From the NCBI GenBank assembly GCA_019119045.1, contig DWXS01000050.1, forward strand, positions 1 through 64,000: DNA of 64,000 nt, in the 5' to 3' direction. Positions within the stretch are counted from its first letter, which is position 1; each line of letters starts with the position of its first letter. The position numbers were made by a program, and so were the translations under genes. The notes under the pieces were generated by a model. It was not told the DNA's origin, made no database searches, and worked only from the letters and a program-made list of their open reading frames with translations. The stretch is from Candidatus Mailhella merdavium. Its GTDB lineage: Bacteria > Desulfobacterota > Desulfovibrionia > Desulfovibrionales > Desulfovibrionaceae. Positions 52,158 to 60,310 of the stretch are shown here, in pieces.

Positions 52158-52922
52158 ATGACAGATGCAAGAAAAACACTCTTTCTTACAGGCGGCTCCA
52201 CCGGTATCGGGGCAGCCTGTGTGCGCAAGTTCGTCGCTATGGGCTGGCAGGTTTCCTTCATGGACAGCAATGCCGAAGCAGGCAGAAGTCTGGCCGACGA
52301 ACTCGGAGTTCTGTTCATGGAAGGCAACACCCGCAGCCGCAAGGATCTGGAGGCGGCCGTTCGCGCCACGCAGGAACGCTACGGATGCCCGGACTCCGTG
52401 ATCGCCAACGCGGGCATACATCGCTGCAACACGCTGCTGGATATCAGCGACGAAGAGCTTGATCTGATGATCGACACCAATATCAAGGGCACGGTGAACA
52501 CTCTGCGCGCAGTCCTGCCCTGCATGGTGGAACGCGGCCGGGGAAACGTGGTGATCAACGCTTCCGATCAGTGCTTTGTGGGCAAACCGAACAGCTTCGG
52601 ATACGGGCTGACCAAGGGTGCGCTGGGGCAGATCACCAAAAGTCTGGCCATAGATCTCGGGCCAAAGGGCATACGGGTCAACGCCGTATGCGCCGGAACC
52701 ATACGCACCCCTCTGACGGAAACGCTGTTCCAGAGCTTTGCGGACATCACCCACGGCGGGGATACCAGCGCCTACTGGAAAGCCGAAGCCGGACTCTACC
52801 CCCTCGGAAGAGTGGGAGAAGCCCACGAAGTGGCCGAACTCATGTATTTCCTTGCATCGGATGCGGCCAGCTTCATGACCGGCGGACTGTATCTCGTGGA
52901 CGGCGGGCTGACTGCCGGGTAA
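52158..52922 (+). CDS. Short-chain dehydrogenase/reductase (SDR)
   Basis: 254 residues; AAGGAT precedes the ATG. Classical SDR motifs: TGGSTGIG (11-18), ANAGIH, a serine in VVINASDQ, YGLTK for the catalytic Tyr and Lys, and GGLYLVDGG at the end. An aspartate after the second strand (FMDSN) favours NAD. Substrate unknown. Like the preceding gene it has no known link to T3SS. Confidence 0.92.
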   Translation: MTDARKTLFLTGGSTGIGAACVRKFVAMGWQVSFMDSNAEAGRSLADELGVLFMEGNTRSRKDLEAAVRATQERYGCPDSVIANAGIHRCNTLLDISDEELDLMIDTNIKGTVNTLRAVLPCMVERGRGNVVINASDQCFVGKPNSFGYGLTKGALGQITKSLAIDLGPKGIRVNAVCAGTIRTPLTETLFQSFADITHGGDTSAYWKAEAGLYPLGRVGEAHEVAELMYFLASDAASFMTGGLYLVDGGLTAG

Positions 52923-53427
52923 TCCTATTCCCCGTCACTCTGTGACGGACATGCGGCATTGCGGAAAGAGGAAATGCGACGAATGAAAACGCACGCCCCC
53001 GCCATATGTGCCCTGTCCTCTGAAACGGTAAACCCCGCTCAGGCCTTCGTTCAGGAAACAGCTTTCCCCGCGCCTTTCACCTCATACTTTTCACATGGAC
53101 GGATGACAGAGCTTATACTATACATGGAGACAGAATAACAAACAGGGAGAGGCAGAAAAGCCGGCCTCTCCCGATTTACGCGCACATTAACATGCGTTAT
53201 GTCCAGCGTCGGGAAGGCAAAGCAGACATATAACATGACGCCCGGGTAAACATGACACGGAGCGCCGACATGGCGTTCCCTCCGCCGCGAAAGACCTGTT
53301 GTATGGATTCCAGCCCGTTCCCTGATGATGGGAACACGCTTTCCTTTTTCCGGCATGTTCCGCACTGCTGACGAAAAGACGCCACCTGTAATCCGAACCG
53401 CCTTAGGCGCACCAGCCCCAGCCTTCC
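52923..53427. other. 505-bp intergenic region upstream of sctU
   Basis: Contains the hairpin GGGAGAGGC/GCCTCTCCC (53145-53153, 53164-53172), probably ending SDR transcription though without a U tract on plus. A TATACT sequence lies at 53114-53119 but has no matching -35. A GG-N10-GC pair near 53271 departs too far from the sigma-54 consensus. No convincing gene. Confidence 0.45.
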
Positions 53428-54468
53428 ATGAGCGACGAAAAAACAGAACAACCGACACCGAAACGCCTGCGCGACGCACGCGAAAAAGGGCAGGTGGCCA
53501 AAAGCCAGGACGTTCCCTCCGCGCTTACGGTCATGGCCGTAGCGGTGTATTTTCTCGCCATGGCTCCGGACATGCTCAAAACCATCATGACCATGGGAGA
53601 GATTCCCATGCTGATCATGAACCGTCCCTTTTCTGAAGCACTGGGCATTGCCGTATCGACCACGCTCGCCTGTTCGCTGCGCGTGGCCGGGCCGCTGGTG
53701 GGCATGGTCATGGGAGTGGCCTTATGCGCCAACCTGGCGCAGGTGGGCGTGATGTTCTCCGTCCAGTCCGCCCTGCCCAAGCTGGACAACGTCAGCCCGG
53801 GCAAATGGTTCAAGAAGGTTTTTTCCGTCAAGAACGCCGTGGAGTTCCTGAAGAATATCATTAAAGTGACGGTACTCGGCGTAACCGTGTACGTCATTTT
53901 CTCCGACTACCTGCCGCGTCTGTTTCGTATTCCTCAGGGGAACATAGGCGATATGTGGAGCCTGCTGGGTTCCGCCGCGGGCGATCTGGTGCTGACGGCG
54001 GCCGGCGTGTTCTGCGTCATTGCCGCTGCGGACTGGTTTTTCCAGAAATGGCAGTTCAACAAGCAGAACATGATGAGCAAGGATGAAGTAAAGCGGGAAT
54101 ATAAGGAAAGCGAGGGCGATCCGCTGATTAAAAGCAAACGCAAGCAGCTGCATCAGGAAATGATCGCTCAGAATCAAATGGCCAATGTCAGAAAAGCGAA
54201 GGTGCTTGTGACCAACCCTACTCATTTTGCCGTGGCTCTTGACTATGAAAAGGACAGAACGCCTCTGCCCGTCATTCTGGCAAAGGGCCAGGGCGTGCTG
54301 GCACAGCGCATGATCCGCGTGGCGGAGGAAGAGGGCATTCCCATCATGCGCAACGTGCCTCTGGCGCGCAGCCTGTACGAGCAGGGTACGGAGCAGTCCT
54401 ATATACCGCAGGATCTCATCGGCCCGGTGGCGGAAGTGCTGCGCTGGGTACAGAGCCTGCAACGCTGA
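53428..54468 (+). CDS. sctU: T3SS switch protein SctU
   Basis: 346 residues starting SDEKTEQPTPKRLRDAREKG, the conserved YscU/FlhB N-terminus. Four membrane helices occupy about 30-210. The autocleavage motif NPTHFAV is at 263-269, so self-cutting after Asn263 is expected. Its processed tail, with SctP, switches substrate class. The ribosome site is poor. The activator gene follows after 27 bases, so regulators and sctU are probably co-transcribed. Confidence 0.97.
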   Translation: MSDEKTEQPTPKRLRDAREKGQVAKSQDVPSALTVMAVAVYFLAMAPDMLKTIMTMGEIPMLIMNRPFSEALGIAVSTTLACSLRVAGPLVGMVMGVALCANLAQVGVMFSVQSALPKLDNVSPGKWFKKVFSVKNAVEFLKNIIKVTVLGVTVYVIFSDYLPRLFRIPQGNIGDMWSLLGSAAGDLVLTAAGVFCVIAAADWFFQKWQFNKQNMMSKDEVKREYKESEGDPLIKSKRKQLHQEMIAQNQMANVRKAKVLVTNPTHFAVALDYEKDRTPLPVILAKGQGVLAQRMIRVAEEEGIPIMRNVPLARSLYEQGTEQSYIPQDLIGPVAEVLRWVQSLQR

Positions 54469-54495
54469 CGCAATCACAATCCATACAGGATAGCC

Positions 54496-55818
54496 ATGAA
54501 AATGGAAGAGCGTGATATTACCATAATGCTGAATCGGCTGATCGGACTATGCGACGATCTGGCCTGGGGACGACCGGCTGACGAAAACGCTCTGTTCGAA
54601 CTGACCAAAAAAGGCTCTTCCACACCGGAACTGGAAAGGCTGGCCGAGGCTTTCGGCATGATGACGGTCAAGGTGGAAGCGCGGGAATTTCAGCGCGCCA
54701 CACTGATTGAAGAGCTGGAACAGCGCAATCATGAGCTGGAAGAAGTCCGAGCCCGACTCCAGGAACATAATGTGCAGCTGGTGGAAACACTGCGCCGCGA
54801 ATATAACGTGCGCCGTGTCATCGGTCATTGCGAGGCCATGAAACGTGTTGTCGCCCAGGCTCTCGCCATTGCCCGCCGTCCCATCAACACGCTGATCCTC
54901 GGCCCCACAGGCACGGGTAAGGAAGTCATTGCAAAAACCATTCACTATCATTCTCCCCGTCGCGAAGCTCCCTTTGTGGCCGTAAACTGCACGGCCATTC
55001 CCGATTCTCTGTTTGAAAGCGAAATGTTCGGCATAGAAAAGGGCGTGGCTACAGGAGTCAACGCCCGCCGGGGGCTTGTGGAAGAGGCCTCCGGGGGCAC
55101 GCTCTTCCTTGACGAACTGGCGGACATGTCTCTTGCCAATCAGGCCAAGCTGCTGCGCGTGCTGGAAGAAAGGGAAGTCCTGCGCGTAGGCAGCTCCAGA
55201 CCCGTGCCCGTGGATATCAAGGTCATTGCCGCCACCAATGTGAATCTGGAAAAAGCCGTGAAAGAAGGACGCTTCCGCGAAGATCTTTACTATCGCATCA
55301 ATGTTGCCGAACTGCGCCTGCCCCCGCTGCGCGAGCGCGGGGACGACATTCTGCTGCTGGCAAGGCATCTGCTGGAACAGCACGCACGCAACATGGGACG
55401 GGGAAGGCTCAGCCTGTCTCCGGCCACCCGTCAGTGCCTTCTGGCCTATGACTGGCCGGGCAACGTGCGTGAACTCAACAACGAAATGGAACGCGCCGCC
55501 GCCCTGTCGCTGGAAGATGTGATTCGCCCCTCGGATCTCTCGCCCCGCATATTGGAGGCTCTGGCCGGTAACGGCGGCATACATATTCCGGAAGACCGCA
55601 GAGAGGGAGCTGATACGTCGCAGCTTCCTCCGGACTGCCCGATCAATCTGGAAGACGCGGAGCGTCTGCTGATACGACGTGCCCTGGACAGCAGCGGCGG
55701 CAACAAAAGTCACGCCGCGGAGATGCTCGGCATCACACGCGAGGGCCTGCGTAAGAAACTGATTCGGCTGGGGCTCCGCTCCGATGCGGACGACGGAGAC
55801 GCGGGAGGAGCAGTATGA
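54496..55818 (+). CDS. Sigma-54-type AAA+ activator with atypical GVATGV loop
   Basis: 440 residues; AGGAT precedes the ATG. There is no receiver or GAF domain; residues 1-100 end in a coiled coil (EELEQRNHELEEVRARLQ). The AAA+ core has Walker A GPTGTGKE (136-143), Walker B TLFLDEL (202-208) and an arginine-finger region REDLYYRIN. The loop that normally reads GAFTGA is GVATGV (183-188), keeping the threonine but losing the phenylalanine. The C-terminus is a Fis-type helix-turn-helix (about 385-427). Most likely activator of the sigma-54 promoters found before T3SS operons. Overlaps the phosphatase gene (ATGA). Confidence 0.88.
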   Translation: MKMEERDITIMLNRLIGLCDDLAWGRPADENALFELTKKGSSTPELERLAEAFGMMTVKVEAREFQRATLIEELEQRNHELEEVRARLQEHNVQLVETLRREYNVRRVIGHCEAMKRVVAQALAIARRPINTLILGPTGTGKEVIAKTIHYHSPRREAPFVAVNCTAIPDSLFESEMFGIEKGVATGVNARRGLVEEASGGTLFLDELADMSLANQAKLLRVLEEREVLRVGSSRPVPVDIKVIAATNVNLEKAVKEGRFREDLYYRINVAELRLPPLRERGDDILLLARHLLEQHARNMGRGRLSLSPATRQCLLAYDWPGNVRELNNEMERAAALSLEDVIRPSDLSPRILEALAGNGGIHIPEDRREGADTSQLPPDCPINLEDAERLLIRRALDSSGGNKSHAAEMLGITREGLRKKLIRLGLRSDADDGDAGGAV

Positions 55819-57926
55819 GCATGACGCTGAGAACACGGCTGGCCCTGCTGGTCGTCGCTTCAATAGCCCTCTCCGTGGGTCTGGCTCTGTACCTGACCTG
55901 GCGTATGGTCGGCGAAACCATGATCCGCATGGAGGAAAAAAGCTTTGCCTCGCTGATGCTGGTAGAAGAAGAAAGCCTGAACGCCGCCTTCATGAATCAG
56001 CTGGCCGCAAAAGTGAGCGCCGTGCGGGATCGCAAAAATCAGTTAAAGGAAACGGCGGAACGGGCAAGCCGCGAACTGGCTACTCTGGACAAAATGCTTC
56101 CGAAAGGAGAAACGCGCGAAATGCTGCGCAGGGAAATGCTGAAAAGCATGGACTCCGGGGAAATACGGATGGAGCTGCTGCACATGTCCGATCTGCTTGC
56201 CGGAGGAATCAGCCGTCTCGGCCTTAAACCGGATACTCCGGATGCAAAGCAGCGTTCCCTGAAAGATATCCTGGAACATCTGCCGCGCAGTGGAGATTTT
56301 GCCGTTATGGAACTGCCGCGCAGCCTGACCGTAGCGGGCAGCGCGTTCGCCCTGACATCCGATCTCGAGCGGCCGGCTCTGGCCTTCTTTCTGCCTCTGT
56401 ACGGCAGCAGTCAAAAAAATGATGCAGCGGATCAGGTACTGGTCACGCTGACCTCTCTGGAAGATCTGGAAATACAGGCCGCAGCCTCGGAAACCGCGCT
56501 GCTGGAAGCCACGCGCGAAAAATTCGGCAGCATGAACCTGTACCGTCACGGCTTTGTCGCCCTGCTGAACGCGCAGGGAGACATTCTGGCTTCAGGAGGA
56601 GAAGGCGAACTTCCCCGCGAAAACCTCATGGCCGCCCTGAACGAGGCGCGACAAAAAGGCCAGACGCAACGTATCCTGCCGTCAATTTACGGGGATCTGC
56701 TCTGTCTTGTCAGCTACAGCAGAGCCTTCGACTGGTACACCGTCATGACCGCGCCTCTTTCCGAAATCAGCGTTCCTTCCGACGCGCTGCTTTCCCGCCT
56801 TATTGCCATCAGTCTAATTATCATGCTGCTGACGCTGATCGTTGCGCTGGTCATGCTCATGCGCTCCCTGCGGCCGCTGGCGCTGCTGACGCGCAAGACG
56901 GACGAAATATCCGGCATGGATGTTTCCGCTCCAGATGTTCTGGAAAAGCTGGAAGCTTTGACGGCACAGGGCCTGCCTCTGGAGCGGCGGGACGAAATGG
57001 GGCGTCTGGCACGGGCCTTTGCCCGTATGGGAAGGGCACTTGCGGAAAATATCAGAAAACTCATGGCGGCTACAGCCAGCAAGGAACGTATGGAAGGCGA
57101 ACTTTCCGCCGCACGGGATATCCAGATGGGTATTCTGCCTCCGCCGGACGGCGCGCCGGAAATATGCGGTTTTTCCGCTTCCGCCTTTCTTGACCCTGCC
57201 AAAGAAGTGGGCGGAGATCTCTATGACTTTTTCACCACCCGCGACGGCAAACGTGCCCTTGTCCTCGGCGACGTTTCCGGCAAGGGGGTTCCCGCCGCCC
57301 TGTTCATGTCCATGACGGTAACGCTGGTGCGCTACGCCATGGATTCAGGCCTTGACCCGGCCGCGGCCATGAGCAGAGTCAACGCCATGCTGGAAGAACA
57401 CAATCCCGGCAACATGTTCGTTACCCTTTTTCTCGCGCTGTACGATCCCAAATCCGGGGAACTGGCATATGCCAACGGCGGCCACTGCCCTCCCTGCATT
57501 GTGGACGCACGCTCGGAGCGGCCCCCGCGTCTTCTGGAACATTTGAGCGGCCCGCTGGTCGGCGTCATGCCGGATCTTGACTATGAACTGTTCCTCGACC
57601 GGCTCAACGACGGCGAAACCTGCCTGCTCTTCACCGACGGAGTGACCGAGGCCATGAACGAAAGCAAGGAACTGTACGGGGAAAAACGCCTCATGGACTT
57701 CATGGCGCAGCACAGAAGCGCGAAGCCCAAGGAGCTGCTTTCCCTCATATTTGAGGATCTCGTGCGCTACCGCGGCGAAGAGCCGCAATCCGACGACATC
57801 ACCATGCTTGCCTTCTGCCGCCCCGATCCGGAATCCGGTACGGAACCCGTCTCCGCCGAATCCCATACGCGCTCCGAACAGAGCGTCTTCCTTTCCCCAA
57901 AACAGAATATCAGGCCAGCCCAATGA
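55815..57926 (+). CDS. Membrane SpoIIE/RsbU-type PP2C phosphatase with sensor and HAMP domains
   Basis: 703 residues. Membrane helices at about 8-32 and 324-351 enclose a periplasmic sensor of about 290 residues. A HAMP domain follows (about 352-415), then the SpoIIE phosphatase (430-668): ARDIQMGILPPP, metal ligands in GGDLYDFF (466-473) and GDVSGKG (485-491), GHCPP, TDGVTEA and SDDITML (659-665). It should dephosphorylate a STAS protein on receipt of an external signal; the only one in the window is encoded at 25492. It overlaps both neighbours by 4 bases. Confidence 0.92.
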   Translation: MSMTLRTRLALLVVASIALSVGLALYLTWRMVGETMIRMEEKSFASLMLVEEESLNAAFMNQLAAKVSAVRDRKNQLKETAERASRELATLDKMLPKGETREMLRREMLKSMDSGEIRMELLHMSDLLAGGISRLGLKPDTPDAKQRSLKDILEHLPRSGDFAVMELPRSLTVAGSAFALTSDLERPALAFFLPLYGSSQKNDAADQVLVTLTSLEDLEIQAAASETALLEATREKFGSMNLYRHGFVALLNAQGDILASGGEGELPRENLMAALNEARQKGQTQRILPSIYGDLLCLVSYSRAFDWYTVMTAPLSEISVPSDALLSRLIAISLIIMLLTLIVALVMLMRSLRPLALLTRKTDEISGMDVSAPDVLEKLEALTAQGLPLERRDEMGRLARAFARMGRALAENIRKLMAATASKERMEGELSAARDIQMGILPPPDGAPEICGFSASAFLDPAKEVGGDLYDFFTTRDGKRALVLGDVSGKGVPAALFMSMTVTLVRYAMDSGLDPAAAMSRVNAMLEEHNPGNMFVTLFLALYDPKSGELAYANGGHCPPCIVDARSERPPRLLEHLSGPLVGVMPDLDYELFLDRLNDGETCLLFTDGVTEAMNESKELYGEKRLMDFMAQHRSAKPKELLSLIFEDLVRYRGEEPQSDDITMLAFCRPDPESGTEPVSAESHTRSEQSVFLSPKQNIRPAQ

Positions 57927-60310
57927 CAACACAGACACACACGCCCCGATCCGCCGGACATACCCGCACAACGATTGTAACGCTGGCAGGCTGGATTGTC
58001 GTCCTCATCCTCAGCCTGCTCATCTATGACGCGCTGCTCTTTTCCTCCCTGAACAGAGAAATATGGGGCGACGTACAGGCCTCCGCCCGCGTGGCGGCGG
58101 ACAATCTGCGCCTGAACGTGGCTACGGGCGTGCGTTTCGGCAAAAAACTGGAAACATACCGAGGGCTGGACGGTCTGCTGACCCGTGCGGGCGAAGCGGC
58201 CGCCATGCCCATGGCCGTTCTGGACGCAAAAGGTTCCCTTCTTCTCTCGTACGGCAACTTTCCTCCGGAAGCCTTTCAGGCAGGAGAACTGCTGGAACAG
58301 GAGAACGGATTTCTCCTGCGTGAGGACGACGGGGGCAGAACGGTTTTCCTGCCGGTCATAGGTCGCGACGGAGAAGTTTCCGGCTATACCTGCGCGCGCA
58401 TCGACCGCGCCCCGCTGGACAAGGAGCTGCGCTCCATGTTCGGCAAACAGCTTGTTGCTCAGGGGCTTTCCGCCCTTGCCGGACTGCTTGTTCTCGCCGC
58501 ACTGCTTGCGCTGTTTGAGCGCAGGTACGGCAGAGAGGAAGACGGAGAAAACCGCTTTTCACGCGCCATGCGCTTCTCCGGCATCGCGGTCTTCCTGCTG
58601 GTGATGCTTGCCAACGGCGTCTTTGCTCTGCGTGCCGTCAGCACCCGCTACACGCAGAGTCTTGAACAGGACGCGGAGCGCACCGGAGCAATGCTGACCG
58701 ATACCCTCAACAGGCTCCTGCTGGTCGGCATCTCCTTCGATCGTATGGACAGCACGGATTCCTATCTGACGAGTATCGCCGACGTGCATGAAGACGGTAT
58801 TGCGCTGGAAATTCTGAATCCTCAGGGCAGACGCATGGCAGGCAGCACATCGGCAGATACGGCGCTGCTGCCGCAGGCTCGGGATTTTCCTCTGTCCGGG
58901 GGCGTGGGGACTTCGCTGCACAGGCCGGACGACGATAACCGCAACTGGACCTTGCGTATTTCCATTGTCCGGGCTCCCTGGCTGGACAAACTGCGCGCCA
59001 CGGCTCTGGATATGCTCACCCTCGTGGCCGTTTCGCTCATCTTTATGGTGGAACTCTTTCTGCTGCTTACCCGCGGCATGGAATTGTTTCATGTGAAAAA
59101 GGACGCCTCACTTCAGAACAGGCAGCACGCCTGTCAGAGTGCCTTGTTGCGGCCGCTGGTCTTCTTCATGCTCTTCGCCATGGACATGGCCATTTCCTTC
59201 ATTCCTCTGCGCATGGCGGAACTGATTCCTGAAGGCACGCCCTCCCGCGACATGCTGCTCGGCCTGCCCATCTCGGCAGAAATGGGCATGACGGGAATCA
59301 GCGTGCTGCTGGCCGGAGCCTGGATCAAGCGTCAGGGGGCGCGTCCTCCCCTCATGGCGGGACTGATATTCATCGGGCTGGGCTATCTGGGGTCCATGCT
59401 GGCAAGCGAGCCATGGCACTTCGTGGCGGCCAGGGCCGTAGTGGGGCTGGGCTACGGGCTGGCACTGCTCACGGCTCAGGCCTTCACCGTCAAGGACGGC
59501 ATGCTGGCCGACATGTTCGCCGGAGTTTACGCCGGATCTCTGTGCGGCAGCGCCATGGGGGCCATGCTTGCGGAACGCTTCGGATATACCCCGGTTTTCT
59601 TCTTGTCCGCCCTGATTCTGCTCTGCCTCGTTCCTCTGCCCCGTCTGCTTCTGAACGGAGGAAGAGAAGACGAGCCGGAACAACAGGCAGTCAGACTGAA
59701 TTTCGGGCAGATACGCCGCCTTCTGGGAGACAGACGCTTTCTCGCCTTCGTTCTGCTCAGTCTGGTTCCCTCCGCCATGCTGTGCGTGGGCTTCCTCAAC
59801 TATTTCCTCCCCGTATACCTGAAAAGCGCAGGCACGGCACAGTCCGACATAGGCCGCATCTACATGCTCAACTGTCTGCTGGTCATTTACAGCGGCCCGC
59901 CTCTCAGCCGTCTGGTGCTGAAAGTCCGCTCCAAGGCAGGCATGGTTTGCCTGGCAGGTATTATTTCCGCTCTGTCGCTGCTGGGGCTGGCCGTTCTGCC
60001 TCCCCTGCCCGCCACCCTGATCGGCGCCGTGCTTATTGGCCTGGCCACAGGGCTGAACATCCCCGCCCAGAGCGAGTATCTGCTGCGGCTTGATATCGCC
60101 CGGGCCATCGGCGTGGATCAGAGCATGAGTCTTCTGGATGCCCTGCAACGCATCGGGCAGGTGCTGGGGCCTCTGTGTACGGGGGCTGTTCTGCTGCTCA
60201 TGAACGTGGATGAGGCCGCCCGCATCATCGGCGCGGGCTTCATCATCATATCCCTTGCCTTTCTGGCTCTGGGACGCCCGGCCGCCCGGACGAATACGGA
60301 GACGGCATGA
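57923..60310 (+). CDS. Fusion of two membrane sensor modules with an MFS transporter domain
   Basis: 795 residues. TM1 (18-40) and TM2 (about 181-200) flank an extracytoplasmic domain of about 140 residues. TM3 (216-236) and TM4 (361-383) flank a second one of about 125 residues. Residues 410-785 form a 12-helix MFS unit (GLGYGLALLTAQ; YAGSLCGSAMGAMLAERFGYTPVFFL split in two here; LIGLATGLNIPAQSEYLL). There is no kinase, cyclase or phosphatase output domain, so the carrier itself, or the separate phosphatase, may be the output. The double-sensor/carrier fusion is unusual. Overlaps both neighbours (ATGA). Confidence 0.8.
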   Translation: MTTQTHTPRSAGHTRTTIVTLAGWIVVLILSLLIYDALLFSSLNREIWGDVQASARVAADNLRLNVATGVRFGKKLETYRGLDGLLTRAGEAAAMPMAVLDAKGSLLLSYGNFPPEAFQAGELLEQENGFLLREDDGGRTVFLPVIGRDGEVSGYTCARIDRAPLDKELRSMFGKQLVAQGLSALAGLLVLAALLALFERRYGREEDGENRFSRAMRFSGIAVFLLVMLANGVFALRAVSTRYTQSLEQDAERTGAMLTDTLNRLLLVGISFDRMDSTDSYLTSIADVHEDGIALEILNPQGRRMAGSTSADTALLPQARDFPLSGGVGTSLHRPDDDNRNWTLRISIVRAPWLDKLRATALDMLTLVAVSLIFMVELFLLLTRGMELFHVKKDASLQNRQHACQSALLRPLVFFMLFAMDMAISFIPLRMAELIPEGTPSRDMLLGLPISAEMGMTGISVLLAGAWIKRQGARPPLMAGLIFIGLGYLGSMLASEPWHFVAARAVVGLGYGLALLTAQAFTVKDGMLADMFAGVYAGSLCGSAMGAMLAERFGYTPVFFLSALILLCLVPLPRLLLNGGREDEPEQQAVRLNFGQIRRLLGDRRFLAFVLLSLVPSAMLCVGFLNYFLPVYLKSAGTAQSDIGRIYMLNCLLVIYSGPPLSRLVLKVRSKAGMVCLAGIISALSLLGLAVLPPLPATLIGAVLIGLATGLNIPAQSEYLLRLDIARAIGVDQSMSLLDALQRIGQVLGPLCTGAVLLLMNVDEAARIIGAGFIIISLAFLALGRPAARTNTETA

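Noticed and set aside
53260..53290. Sigma-54 promoter upstream of sctU
   Set aside because: GG and GC are 10 bases apart, but TGGCGT and CCGCC depart too far from both consensus elements.
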